A stretch of DNA of 64,000 nucleotides from Chitinophaga rhizophila (GTDB taxonomy: Bacteria > Bacteroidota > Bacteroidia > Chitinophagales > Chitinophagaceae). Shown piece by piece: positions 53,311 to 63,166 of this stretch (position 1 is its first letter; each line of letters begins with the position of its first letter). The notes beneath the pieces were generated by a model. It saw only the letters and a list, made by a program, of their open reading frames with translations. It was not told the DNA's origin and did not search any database. The stretch covers positions 62,001 to 126,000 of the forward strand of contig NZ_JAICCF010000006.1 of the NCBI RefSeq assembly GCF_019492185.1. Reading direction: 5' to 3'. Both the position numbers and the translations under genes were made by a program.

Positions 53311-53537
53311 GCTTGTTTAATACTCTTCCAAGTATGGCTGCTATTACCGGCCGGTTATTCCTCCCGGACAATAATACGCAGGCCCAAACCTTACAGATCT
53401 TCAGTCATATCACCCTCCGCCACATGGACAGGTGGTTGCACACATATCCGGTAATCCTATATCGCTTTGTTTATACTATTCCAAGTGTAGCTGTTATTAT
53501 TAGCAGGTAGCTCGCGGCGGATAATCATGCGCAGGCC
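53311..53537 (-). pseudogene. Two decayed copies of a ~75-bp coding fragment
   Basis: Segments 53311-53384 and 53463-53537 are diverged copies. On the minus strand both translate to a similar peptide: G-L-R-(I/M)-I-(V/I)-R, then P-A-x-N-(S/N)-S, then (H/Y)-T-W-(K/N)-S-I. In the first a stop codon interrupts it. They look like remnants of the 3' end of a duplicated gene. The parent family was not recognised. The rest of 53194-53601 holds nothing clear. Confidence 0.45.
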
Positions 53538-53601
53538 AGCTCCCTATATCTTCTCCTTCATTTCAAACTCCGCTGCATCAACAACTACCTGCATACATAT
53601 G

Positions 53602-54636
53602 TTATAATTTCAATACCACATGCTTTACATTCTTGCGATCGTAAGTGTAGGTTACATGGATTAACCCATCTTTCGTAGCAATTACCGCCGGGTAGCTGAA
53701 CTCACCCTTAGGTTCTTTTACCAGTACATAAACATCTTTCCAGTGCTCGCCGTCTTTGGAGACTGCCACACGCAGTTCATTCCTGCCATTCCACCAGTCT
53801 TTGCCCGCCACTGCAGGATTATAGACCAGCACCTGCATCCCATTAGAAGTAGTTACTGCATCTATCCCGGAATTAGGGTTCAACATGTCCTGTTTAGTGA
53901 GCGGAGACCAGGTAAGCCCATTATCTGAAGACCAGGTCTGTACAATAGCATTCTGTCTGCTGCGGCAAAGCATCTGTAGCCGGTTACCTTTATGAAACAA
54001 GGCTGAAGGCTGAATTACCCCGAATGTATCACAGTCAATAGCTACCCGCTTCCAGTTATGTCCGGTACTGTCTGACAGCTCCACATGAATGTGCCAGTCT
54101 TTTTCATCTAGACTTTCTGTGCTGGAAGGGTGTAAGATGGTTCCATCTGCCAGTTGTACAGGCTTATTCTTAATTGGTCCCAGTATACTATCAGGCAGTC
54201 TTTCGGGGGCAGACCAGGTATGTCCGTTGTCAGTGCTGGAGACCATCATTCCCCACCATTCCCTCGGATTAGGGCCAACCTTGTAGAATAAGAGTACTCT
54301 ACCTGCCTTTGTGGTAAACAACACCGGATTCCAGGCAGCAAAACGTGTACTGTCAGTTATAATACCAGTTGCTACCAGCTGGGGGGCAGACCATTTCCCT
54401 TTATGGAATCTGGCAGTATAGATACTTACATCAGGCGCGCTTTCTCTGCTGCCTCCAAACCAGGAAGCCAGCAGATCGCCGTCAGGCAGCGGAGTGATAG
54501 TAGAAGCATGTGCCGCAGGGACCGGCGGATTATCCATAATAAATCCATCCCTGATAAGGGTAGCTTTACGTTGTGCGGTGGCAACCAGTAATGTCGTCAT
54601 TACCAGCGCTGCCGTGAGCATGTACTTTTTCATCAT
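53602..54636 (-). CDS. Secreted sialidase-like (BNR repeat) protein
   Basis: A 344-residue protein with a signal peptide (MMKKYMLTAALVMTTLLVATAQ). A six-bladed propeller carries Asp-boxes SSTDNGHTWS, SSDNGLTWSPL and SKDGEHWKDV. This is the BNR_2 sialidase type. The early IRDGFIMDNPPVPAAHAST replaces the usual FRIP arginine motif, so sialic-acid specificity is uncertain; related enzymes act on other acidic or rhamnosyl sugars. It is the last gene of the sigma/FecR/SusCD run and may share its transcript beyond a hairpin. Confidence 0.8.
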   Translation of the reverse strand: MMKKYMLTAALVMTTLLVATAQRKATLIRDGFIMDNPPVPAAHASTITPLPDGDLLASWFGGSRESAPDVSIYTARFHKGKWSAPQLVATGIITDSTRFAAWNPVLFTTKAGRVLLFYKVGPNPREWWGMMVSSTDNGHTWSAPERLPDSILGPIKNKPVQLADGTILHPSSTESLDEKDWHIHVELSDSTGHNWKRVAIDCDTFGVIQPSALFHKGNRLQMLCRSRQNAIVQTWSSDNGLTWSPLTKQDMLNPNSGIDAVTTSNGMQVLVYNPAVAGKDWWNGRNELRVAVSKDGEHWKDVYVLVKEPKGEFSYPAVIATKDGLIHVTYTYDRKNVKHVVLKL

Positions 54637-54653
54637 ATGAGACCTGTATAATT

Positions 54654-54706
54654 GGCAAGGCCACAAAGATAACAATGTCTGCCATTGTTAGCTTTGTGGC
54701 CTTGCC
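54654..54706. terminator. Long stem-loop between SusD and sialidase genes
   Basis: GGCAAGGCCACAAAG and CTTTGTGGCCTTGCC pair, extended by TAACAATG/CATTGTTA around a 5-nt loop. No T-run on the minus strand beyond it. It could protect the SusCD mRNA 3' end or reduce sialidase expression. Confidence 0.65.
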
Positions 54707-54737
54707 CCCCATCTAAATTATAATTCTTACATCCTGT

Positions 54738-56366
54738 CTAGTATTCTCCCATCCAGAATATTTTAGCTTCGCGTGTATCCTTGTTTCTTATAGCCTCATA
54801 GCTTGAGTTGTATGCAATCTCACTCGCAGGGTACATGAACCTGTTTGGAGGCATCTCATAACCCGGACGTGTCGCAGGTATAATATTGATTCTCGGATAA
54901 CCGGTACGACGCCATTCAGCCCATGCCTGGCGAGACTGTAATACGTTAAAGTGCAGCCATTTCTGCGTATATATCTTTTCAAGCTTACTAGCCGATGTGC
55001 CGGTATAGGCGATCAACGGATTAGAAAGGTAGTTAGATACTGTGATAGTAGAAGGCTGTGTCAATGGCTCAATCTGGTTAGGGTTGATGTTGTGCAGGAA
55101 ATTGATAAATGCAATTGCCTGACGAACACCCAACTCATAAGACTGCTGAGCAGTACCACCCGATAACCCCCAACGCTCAAAAGCTTCTGCTTTGAGGAAG
55201 TTAACTTCAGAAGCAGACATATAGATACCTGGCAGCTTTGCGTTTGTCAGGTAAGTAGTAGAATCCCAGATTGAGTAGTTGAACATACTATCGGCCTGGT
55301 TTACTTCTGTCTGTTTCATTGCTCCGTACCATCTGTTAGGCGTACCATCCTTACGGGTGTTTTTATCAAACATGAAAGGAATACGCGGATCATTGGCAGG
55401 TATCATTACGTTATTCAGCATAAACTCCGGAGCCATCTGCGCTCTGATCTCTGTAAAAGAGTTCATCGGCTGGTTATTGTAGTTAGTCAGCTGATATAAC
55501 AGGATATCGGTATTCGCAGGATTGTAGTTATCACCTACAAAATCACCATCTACCAGTGGATAGAAGATCGGATTGCCCAGGATGTCTTCGATTTCATCTT
55601 TTGCTCTTGCCTCATCAACATCAGATCTGGAGATACGCATCAGGTAACGTAAACGCAGAGAGTTTACATAACGACGCCATTTGTCAATACTACCTTTCAT
55701 CAGATAATCCTGTGCACTGAAAGATGCTGCTGCCACCGCGTTAGGCGTAGTAGCTGCAAACCACTCAGAGATATCCTTCAAACCGATCAGAACACTGTCA
55801 TACAGTTCTTTCTGATTCTGGAAGGCTGCGTTGGAGATAGTATTGTTCATATCCAGTGAACCTGCCTGGGTGTATGGAATATCGCCAAACATATCAATCA
55901 TCTGTGCTGTCTGGTCAAGCAGTAACGCCTTACCGGCCATCATGAAGATGTTGAAGTTAGGACGCTCATCCAGTGGCAGGTTATTGTACAGGCGCTGCAT
56001 AGTACGATACTGAGCCATAACACCATTACCGGTATTATAGTTGATATCTGTACCCTGGTTGCTTGGTGTATAATAGTCGTTCCACAGTGCTTCCACCGGG
56101 TTTACTGTCTGAATCCATCTTTCTTCCTTGTTGTCGCAGGCAGCAGTCTGGCAGTATGCCGCACACATTGGCAGGGCAATCTCACGCATTTCGCTATAGT
56201 TAGGCCTTGCGCGGTTGTTGTCCAGGATGGAAGAGAAAAGTTTTTCTATAGTCGGATTTGTTGTTTTATCAGGGTCTACGTAGTAATCATCAAGCTGGCC
56301 CTTACATCCCGCTATACCAATTGACAGCGCGACAAAACAACCTATTTTTATTAATGTTTTTTTCAT
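54738..56366 (-). CDS. susD: SusD/RagB family lipoprotein (SusD-like_2 type)
   Basis: A 542-residue surface lipoprotein with its lipobox at Cys21 (SIGIAGC). Helical SusD core (MAGKALLLDQTAQMIDMFGDIPYTQA) and C-terminal WAEWRRTGYPRI. It is partner of the STN-containing SusC encoded 35 nt upstream. The start at 56366 opens the lipoprotein signal; 56387 is in frame but extends it. Confidence 0.92.
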   Translation of the reverse strand: MKKTLIKIGCFVALSIGIAGCKGQLDDYYVDPDKTTNPTIEKLFSSILDNNRARPNYSEMREIALPMCAAYCQTAACDNKEERWIQTVNPVEALWNDYYTPSNQGTDINYNTGNGVMAQYRTMQRLYNNLPLDERPNFNIFMMAGKALLLDQTAQMIDMFGDIPYTQAGSLDMNNTISNAAFQNQKELYDSVLIGLKDISEWFAATTPNAVAAASFSAQDYLMKGSIDKWRRYVNSLRLRYLMRISRSDVDEARAKDEIEDILGNPIFYPLVDGDFVGDNYNPANTDILLYQLTNYNNQPMNSFTEIRAQMAPEFMLNNVMIPANDPRIPFMFDKNTRKDGTPNRWYGAMKQTEVNQADSMFNYSIWDSTTYLTNAKLPGIYMSASEVNFLKAEAFERWGLSGGTAQQSYELGVRQAIAFINFLHNINPNQIEPLTQPSTITVSNYLSNPLIAYTGTSASKLEKIYTQKWLHFNVLQSRQAWAEWRRTGYPRINIIPATRPGYEMPPNRFMYPASEIAYNSSYEAIRNKDTREAKIFWMGEY

Positions 56367-56401
56367 AATCATAACTGTTTGTAACAAGTCACATTTATTA
56401 A

Positions 56402-59400
56402 TTAGAAGCTGGCGTTAATACTGAAACCATAACTACGGGTTGCACCGGAGGAACCTTCATCGATACCTTGTTTTAACCAGCTACTACCCATTGGAGCCTC
56501 AGGATCGATATTTTTCAGTGTTCTGTATACATAGAACAGGTTTCTTCCGATCAGGGACATGCGCAGACTCTGCAGACGCAGTTTAGCTGCTGCTGTTTTA
56601 GAGATGTTGTAACCCAGTACAACTTCACGCAGTTTGGCGTAGTCGTTCTTCTGGATAGCTGGCTCGTTCCATGCACTTACCGCATCACCAAACTGGTTGA
56701 TGTAGTAATAACCTGCCTGTACCATTTTAGTATTCTTCTCACCATTAGCAGTCACACCATCCAGTATTATACCGTCATGATAGATAGGACCGTTTGGCGG
56801 AATTGAATTGTGGCTAGGTAACTGTACCATTTCACCGGCAGCATTCAGGTAGTATGGCAAACCGCCATTCTCTTCGTCACGACCCCACAGTGTGCTCTTA
56901 TACATACCTGCTGATGTCTGGTATTTTATCGGAGTAGAAACGATCTTACCACCAAAACGGTAGTCGATCATGAAGTCCAGTGTCAGGTTATGATAGCTGA
57001 TAGTATTAGCAAAACCACCTACGATTGTAGGTAACAGGTTACCCATTTTCTGGTACTTGGTGATATCTACGTCATACAGACCATTTGCGGTGATAACGAA
57101 GTTACCCTTATCGTCTGTCTTACGAGGGAACATATAAATGTTACCGATCGGCTGACCTTTTTCTGCTACTACTTTCAGACCGTTTCTTGCTGCATACAGC
57201 ATTACGATCTGGTCAACGCCTTCTGTCAGCTGATTAATGGTAGATACGCTATTCGCAAAGTTCAGACGGGTATTCCACACTAACTTATTTTTGATCGGAG
57301 TAGCGGTTAAAGCTACCTCAATACCATGGCTCTGCAACTCACCTACGTTAGTGATCCTTGTTTTAGCACCGTTACTTACAGCAACGTTCAGACGCATTAA
57401 CAGGTCGGTCACTTTACTGTTATAATAAGAGATGTCAAAACCGATACGGCTGTTCAGCATTTTCACCTCGGTACCAAACTCAAACTCTTTCTTACGCTCT
57501 GGTCTCAGGCCTTCGTTACCATAGTTACTCTGGGCAACCAGTAATGGCACTGATCCTGTTACAGTAGAAATTGGTTTCTGTGTATAAGTAACGTTTGACT
57601 CAAACGGAGGAGGCGCGTTACCTACTAGACCATAGGAAGCACGTACCTTACCATAGTTAATGATGGTTGGCAGGTGAAATGCTTCTGTAAAGATGAAGCT
57701 CGTGTTCACAGATGGATAGAAGTAGGTATTGTTACCATGAGGCAGTGTTGAGGAAGACTCCTGACGGGCAGTACCTTCCAGGAACAGGTAGTTCATATAA
57801 CTCAGGTTCATGATACCCAGGTAAGCGTATTTAAATGAACCACTACGTTGCTCTGAAGTATTCTGAATGTTATAAGAGTTGTTGATACTGAACCAGTTTG
57901 CAGTTACCAGACCGCCATTGGTAGCGGAACGCTGGTCACTGTAGGTTTCCTTACGCGTCTGGAAACCAGCGCTCACGGAGTAACCAAACACTCTGCTTTC
58001 TTCGTCTCTTGCATAAGTCAATAACTGGTCACTGTAAACTATGCTGTAACGACCTTTAGAAACGGTATAACCACCAGTACTTGAACCGGTGTTAAACGCG
58101 ATTGGCTTTTCGTTAAACTGTTTATTTTCAGTGTTGATGCTGGTGAAGTCATTACCGACACGTGTACGGTATCTTAATCCTTTTGCCAGATCTACGTTCA
58201 GGGTTACGCTGGATAACAGACGGTCCTGTTTTTCAATCTCCTGGTTACGCAGCTGCTGCCAGAGGAAATCCAGCAGGTCAGTCGCACGGATATTGTATTT
58301 CAGGGCTTCATCCGGGTTCAGCTGCACCTGGTCCCAAGGAACGAATTTGTAACCTTTTGTTGTTTTGTACTTGTCAAATACAACGGCCATATCTTCAGCA
58401 CGGGAGAAGAAACCACCGAAGTTATTGAAGATACGCGCCATCTGCATTGGCCTGTTCGTGATCTTGGTATTTACGTAACCACCCACAACATCCAGGCTCA
58501 CTTTGTTATGCAGTTTGATAGTACTATTCAGGTTAAAGGTATTACGCTGCTGATCTCCACCAATCTGTACGCCTTTATAGTCGTTACGGGTGTAAGAGAA
58601 GCGGTAATTCGCTTTTTCTGTCATATTCGAAAGGGATACATTCAAATTTGAATTGTATCCCTTCTGAAAGAGTTGATTATAGTTGTTGGGTTGGGGTGAA
58701 TATGGATGCATACTACCATCCCACCAGGGTACAAGCTGTCCTTCCATTTTCGGCCCAAACTGACCATAGGCCCTAAAGTAGGGCCTTACTGTTCCGTCGT
58801 TTCCAATGGGAACCCAACCTGCTGCGTTTGCATTCGCACCGGCACTTGTCCGGTCATAGCCCGGTCCATACACATTCTGATATTCAGGAGCAAAAGCAAT
58901 TCTTTCTGCAGTATTTGAGTAGTTCAGGTCAACGCCCAGACCTCTACCTTTCATACCTTTCTTTGTTGTGATTACTACCACACCACTTGCCGCATCAGAA
59001 CCATACAATGCGGTAGCACTCGCACCTTTCAATACTGTCAGGTTTTCAATGTCTGCCGGGTTGATATCCAGGATACCGTTACCACGGATACGGTTATCTG
59101 CCCAGTAATCAGCATTGTTTGTACCAGCTGCACCTTTTTCGTTGTTGTTCCTGATCTGCACACCATCAACTACATACAGGGGTTGTGTATTATAGTTGAG
59201 GGAGTTCACACCACGAATCTGGATATTCACCGCACTGGTAGCACCACCAGGAGCGGTAGTGATTTTCACACCAGCAGCTTTACCATACAATGCAGATGCA
59301 AAGTTGGTAGCGCCGGCAGCAGTGATCTGTTCAGACGTGATAGTACTTACTGCGTATCCGAGTGCTTTCTGCTCTCTTTTGATACCCAGCGCCGTTACCA

Positions 59401-60025
59401 CCACCTCGTTCATTATTCTGTCGTTTGGCTGAAGTGTAATAGTAATAGCAGTTTTACCATTTACAGGAATCTCCTGTGTTTTAAAACCTACATAAGACAC
59501 TAACAGTACTGCGTCATCCGGAACACTGATGGTGAATGCACCATTTTCATCTGTTGCCACCCCGTCAGAGGTTCCTTTTATCTTAACAGAAGCCCCGATC
59601 AGCGCTTCGCCGGTCTGGTCGAGTACTTTACCGATAACTTTGATTGCCTTCAGCTGTGCGCCTTTAGGCATAATCACGATCAGGTTATTAGAGAGTTCCT
59701 GATAAGTATAACCAGAGTTATTCAGAATCAGGTCCATCACAGTAGTGATCTGCGCATCTTTCACGTTAATGTCTACCTTACTGTCACTAGGAATGTTCCT
59801 GTTACTGAACATAAAGCGATAATCGCTCTGGCTCTCTATTACAGTCAGCACTTTCTTAAATTCCACATCGCGGAGATTAAGCGTGATTTTGGTCGCAGCA
59901 GTAGCATTTGCAAGTACCCGTAGACTGGTAGCTGCTACCAATCCCAGTACTACCGTCATAAGTAGCATTGGCTTTAAAAGCCCGTAAGGGATCTTTACGC
60001 CTCTGGGGCGTAGGATAGAAATCAT
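56402..60025 (-). CDS. susC: SusC-type TonB-dependent transducer with STN domain
   Basis: A 1207-residue protein. A signal or anchor segment is at about 20-40. The STN domain is at ~45-115 (ITLNLRDVEFKKVLTVIES; QELSNNLIVIMPKGA). Then come a carboxypeptidase-D-like domain (GKVLDQTGEALIGASVKIKG), the TonB-box region (MNEVVVTALGIKREQ), the plug (PLYVVDGVQIRNNNEK; VVVITTKKGMKG) and a barrel ending SFSINASF-like. The STN domain contacts a FecR anti-sigma factor in the periplasm. The sigma and FecR genes directly upstream make a complete signalling set. Confidence 0.95.
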   Translation of the reverse strand: MISILRPRGVKIPYGLLKPMLLMTVVLGLVAATSLRVLANATAATKITLNLRDVEFKKVLTVIESQSDYRFMFSNRNIPSDSKVDINVKDAQITTVMDLILNNSGYTYQELSNNLIVIMPKGAQLKAIKVIGKVLDQTGEALIGASVKIKGTSDGVATDENGAFTISVPDDAVLLVSYVGFKTQEIPVNGKTAITITLQPNDRIMNEVVVTALGIKREQKALGYAVSTITSEQITAAGATNFASALYGKAAGVKITTAPGGATSAVNIQIRGVNSLNYNTQPLYVVDGVQIRNNNEKGAAGTNNADYWADNRIRGNGILDINPADIENLTVLKGASATALYGSDAASGVVVITTKKGMKGRGLGVDLNYSNTAERIAFAPEYQNVYGPGYDRTSAGANANAAGWVPIGNDGTVRPYFRAYGQFGPKMEGQLVPWWDGSMHPYSPQPNNYNQLFQKGYNSNLNVSLSNMTEKANYRFSYTRNDYKGVQIGGDQQRNTFNLNSTIKLHNKVSLDVVGGYVNTKITNRPMQMARIFNNFGGFFSRAEDMAVVFDKYKTTKGYKFVPWDQVQLNPDEALKYNIRATDLLDFLWQQLRNQEIEKQDRLLSSVTLNVDLAKGLRYRTRVGNDFTSINTENKQFNEKPIAFNTGSSTGGYTVSKGRYSIVYSDQLLTYARDEESRVFGYSVSAGFQTRKETYSDQRSATNGGLVTANWFSINNSYNIQNTSEQRSGSFKYAYLGIMNLSYMNYLFLEGTARQESSSTLPHGNNTYFYPSVNTSFIFTEAFHLPTIINYGKVRASYGLVGNAPPPFESNVTYTQKPISTVTGSVPLLVAQSNYGNEGLRPERKKEFEFGTEVKMLNSRIGFDISYYNSKVTDLLMRLNVAVSNGAKTRITNVGELQSHGIEVALTATPIKNKLVWNTRLNFANSVSTINQLTEGVDQIVMLYAARNGLKVVAEKGQPIGNIYMFPRKTDDKGNFVITANGLYDVDITKYQKMGNLLPTIVGGFANTISYHNLTLDFMIDYRFGGKIVSTPIKYQTSAGMYKSTLWGRDEENGGLPYYLNAAGEMVQLPSHNSIPPNGPIYHDGIILDGVTANGEKNTKMVQAGYYYINQFGDAVSAWNEPAIQKNDYAKLREVVLGYNISKTAAAKLRLQSLRMSLIGRNLFYVYRTLKNIDPEAPMGSSWLKQGIDEGSSGATRSYGFSINASF

Positions 60026-60337
60026 AACTTAGATGTTAAGGGTGATTAAAGTCTTTCAAATTTCAGGATTGTTCAAAACCTTCATTAAAGGATATTCGTT
60101 TCTGAACCGCGGGTACCGCTTAAAAACAGTGCCCGCATTATTTAGTAATCAATCTCTTTTCCCATAGACAAAATTTTAGGCGTTAATACTTTGTTTCTGG
60201 TGAAATGAAAGAGCGAATACATAGGTATAGTCATAGTGTTTGACATAGGTATCGGCTGCATAGGGTTCTCATCTCACCTTTCAATGTTTGAAAGGAATAA
60301 TGTTAATCGTTTGAAATCTTCTTCCTGTCTCTCTGCA
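60026..60337. other. Leader region of the STN-SusC gene
   Basis: About 310 bases between FecR and SusC. It contains a hairpin GCGGGTAC/GTGCCCGC at 60109-60136 with a 12-nt loop, in a likely 5' leader. A promoter for the cognate ECF sigma is expected here but its sequence could not be fixed. Confidence 0.45.
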
Positions 60338-61387
60338 TCAATATATTACAATCGTCGAATCTTCTATTTTGAAAGCGAAATCTTCAGTCAGATTCAAAGC
60401 ATTAAATGCTTCTGCTACTGTTTCGCCCTCCAGAATACCGGTAAATCTCAGCTGCTTTTTATGATTTCCGTTAAAACGGATGCTTACATTATACCAGCGT
60501 TCCATCCTCTTGGCCAATGTCTCAAAGTCTTCATTCTGGAACGTCAGTTTATTCTGTAACCAGGAAGTTTCCATGATCATGGTATCTTTCTGGCGGAAAT
60601 ACGTCATTGTTGTCAGAGATGGTACTACATCCTTCAGGGATACTGACTTCTTACGCGTTGAATCATAGTCGCTTACTACTACCTTCTGTGACGGCTTCAG
60701 AATAATCTTTTCATCCGGATTGTCGGTCACACTCACTTCAATTGCACCTTTCAACAGTGTGGCTTCTGTAGAAGCTTCATTAGGATAAGACTTTACGTTG
60801 AAAGCCGTACCTAATACCCTGATATCCATTTTATTAGTGTGAATAATAAATGGCTTCTGCGCGTCTCCGTGTACATCAAAGAAAGCCTCGCCGGTCAGGT
60901 ATACCTCCCTGTTCTTTTCCGGAAACCCTGCTGCATATTCCAGCTTACTGTCTGCATTCAGTGTTACCCTGGTACCATCATCCAGCATAAAAGTGGATTT
61001 TTCACCCTTAGAGGTGAATTTGGCAATCAGCGGCTCGTGCTGTGACTTATAATAATATACACCAGCACTAATCAGGAGCGCTACTGCGGCAGCAACTCCA
61101 GATATCCATACCAGGCGACCTTTTCCGCGTACTGGCGTCATCAGCGGCTGCATATTATCACTCCCTGCTTCTTTCTCCAGCTCACTTATACGCATCTGCA
61201 CATTTGAGAACAGTCTCCTGTTATCGATATGATCATGATGATTCTGGGCCCAGTACATGCGGAACAGTTCATACTGTCTTGCAGAGACAGCATCCTCACT
61301 CATGATATGTTTCAGTTCCTGGCCTTCTTCAGGTGTTGAATCACCAGCCAGGTCCTTTATAACAATTTCAAAAAAACGTTCACTCAT
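60338..61387 (-). CDS. FecR-family anti-sigma factor
   Basis: A 349-residue membrane protein. Residues 1-90 form a helical cytoplasmic anti-sigma domain (ERFFEIVIKDLAGDSTPEEG). One membrane helix spans about 93-114. The periplasmic FecR beta domain follows (SKGEKSTFMLDDGTRVTLNA; VYLTGEAFFDV) and a C-terminal DUF4974 (QNKLTFQNEDFETLAKRMER; FTGILEGETVAEAFNAL). It should hold the upstream sigma factor until the STN-SusC signals substrate. Start at 61387 by family; 61468 is in frame. Confidence 0.93.
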   Translation of the reverse strand: MSERFFEIVIKDLAGDSTPEEGQELKHIMSEDAVSARQYELFRMYWAQNHHDHIDNRRLFSNVQMRISELEKEAGSDNMQPLMTPVRGKGRLVWISGVAAAVALLISAGVYYYKSQHEPLIAKFTSKGEKSTFMLDDGTRVTLNADSKLEYAAGFPEKNREVYLTGEAFFDVHGDAQKPFIIHTNKMDIRVLGTAFNVKSYPNEASTEATLLKGAIEVSVTDNPDEKIILKPSQKVVVSDYDSTRKKSVSLKDVVPSLTTMTYFRQKDTMIMETSWLQNKLTFQNEDFETLAKRMERWYNVSIRFNGNHKKQLRFTGILEGETVAEAFNALNLTEDFAFKIEDSTIVIY

Positions 61388-61481
61388 TGTCCGTTGGAAT
61401 AACCCTTTGCATATAAGACAACATTTCAGGCCTGTTATGCGTACAAGGTTTAAAATTTTTTTTAACATATAATATTAAGGG

Positions 61482-62123
61482 TTAATTACCCATAAATATC
61501 CATATTGTCAGTAGAGCCGTCACAATACTATCAGCGGTACTACCCGGAGCCTGCCTGGCGGCTTTTTTCAGATAAGGCTCCATTGCTACAGTCATTTTCT
61601 TCATCGCACGCAACATCTGCGTATGCACGGTACGCGGAGAAATATTCAGGATCTCTGCAACCTCCTTATATTTCATACCATTCTCCTTCACCAGCCGGAA
61701 TATAATACTACATTGGCGGGGAAGTGAAGAGATGGCCTGATCCATCCTGAAAAGCAACTCCTTCTTTTCCAGCTCCATCTCCGGAGAAGCACTCGTCATT
61801 AACTGTGTACCCCCCTCATGATCATCCAGGTTTACCAGTTGAACACTGGAAAACCGCTTGTTATAATTTAAAGCATGATTCTTAACAGCAATAAAAAGAT
61901 AAGTCTCAGGCTTCTGCACATCCTGCATCTTCACGCGGTCCATCCAGCACTTTACAAAAACATCCGACACTATCTCTTCCGCTACCTGCTGATACTGAAC
62001 ATACATTGTGCAAAACTTCACGAGCCTGGGGTTTAGTTCATGGAAAAAAACCTCAAATGACTTTGAGTCGCTATCCTTTGTGATGCGCTCCCATAGATCA
62101 TTTATATTAACCTCCTTTTGCAT
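61482..62123 (-). CDS. RNA polymerase ECF sigma factor (FecI-like)
   Basis: A 213-residue sigma factor. Region 2 (QVAEEIVSDVFVKCWMDR) and region 4 (SSLPRQCSIIFRLVKENG; YKEVAEILNISPRTVHTQ) are intact. The C-terminus ends with a hydrophobic stretch (DSIVTALLTIWIFMGN). It lies 94 nt upstream of FecR and is expected to transcribe the SusC-SusD operon when released. Confidence 0.93.
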   Translation of the reverse strand: MQKEVNINDLWERITKDSDSKSFEVFFHELNPRLVKFCTMYVQYQQVAEEIVSDVFVKCWMDRVKMQDVQKPETYLFIAVKNHALNYNKRFSSVQLVNLDDHEGGTQLMTSASPEMELEKKELLFRMDQAISSLPRQCSIIFRLVKENGMKYKEVAEILNISPRTVHTQMLRAMKKMTVAMEPYLKKAARQAPGSTADSIVTALLTIWIFMGN

Positions 62124-62261
62124 TCTAACTTTTCCTTATATTTCAGACGGCAATGTAGTAAAAGTATATGGCAAATAAAAATAATAAAACTTTCTGAATT
62201 AATTAATTATAATATATATTATCTCTCATACATTCTAAAAAAGCATCAGAAAAACAGGCAC

Positions 62262-62293
62262 AAAAAAGCCCGTCCTGCTTTCGCAAAACGGGC
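62262..62293 (-). terminator. Terminator of the ferritin gene
   Basis: On the minus strand GCCCGTTTTGC pairs with GCAGGACGGGC around GAAA, followed by TTTTTTG (62262-62267). Confidence 0.82.
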
Positions 62294-62315
62294 AGTTAAT
62301 TAGTTGATTGTCAGC

Positions 62316-62813
62316 TTAATACTGCTCCATAGTCATAATATCACGGTCGAAAAGGTATAAACCACTCTTATCATCACCTATTAATTCAAGTTTATCATTA
62401 CACTCCCTGGCCAGACGCTCTTCCTCAATCTGCTCATTTACATACCATTGAAGGAAATTGTGCGTAGCATAATCCTTCTCCTGCAATGAAATATCCACTA
62501 ACTCATTAATACCCTCACTCACCTTCACCTCATGCGCAAACAACTCCTCAAACGCCTTCTTCAGCGATACAAACGTTAATACCGGCTGAGCAAGCGCAGG
62601 CACAATCGCAAAACCGCCTCTCTCATTGATATAATGAATCAGCTTCAACATGTGCATACGTTCCTCATCACTATGTTTGAAGAAAAATTTCGTTACGCCT
62701 TTCAGACCGGGCTGAATATCCGCCCAACTGCCCATTGCAAGGTATGCCTGTGATGACTGTGCCTCCATGAGGACCTGACGGTTCAGGGCTTCCTGCATTC
62801 TTTGTGACAACAT
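62316..62813 (-). CDS. ftnA: Bacterial ferritin
   Basis: A 165-residue non-haem ferritin that oxidises and stores iron in a 24-mer. The ferroxidase residues fit Glu17 and Tyr24 in MEAQSSQAYLAM, the ExxH in SDEERMHML (Glu51, His54) and a later Glu/Gln set in WYVNEQIEEERLAREC. Length is standard. It is monocistronic with its own terminator. Confidence 0.94.
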   Translation of the reverse strand: MLSQRMQEALNRQVLMEAQSSQAYLAMGSWADIQPGLKGVTKFFFKHSDEERMHMLKLIHYINERGGFAIVPALAQPVLTFVSLKKAFEELFAHEVKVSEGINELVDISLQEKDYATHNFLQWYVNEQIEEERLARECNDKLELIGDDKSGLYLFDRDIMTMEQY

Positions 62814-63166
62814 ATAATTCGCTTTTTAAGTGAAGTAATGAACGGAATAAAAATACTGAATTTCCTGTGCACACATTAACCTGCCCTAAATTTAAACATA
62901 CCTCAGTCCACACACTCCCCCTCCGCGGCACCCCTCTTACTTCATCAACCAATACCCTTCACCAGAAAAAAGATAAAGCCACACACGCCTATACGCCTGA
63001 TCCACCTTATAAAGCTCCACCTTCACTCTCCCTCCTTGTTAACTGACATCCACCAGCCTTTACAACGAAATTACAAATTGTCACTGTAATGTCACAGCAA
63101 TAGGATAATCTCTCCCGTTAATGCCTGCTCCCTACCCGACTACCCAGGCAGCCATCCCACTAACAA
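62814..63166. other. Intergenic region without recognised features
   Basis: About 350 bases, C-rich on the plus strand. No gene, hairpin or repeat was recognised. It must contain the ferritin promoter. No Fur box was identified. Confidence 0.4.
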
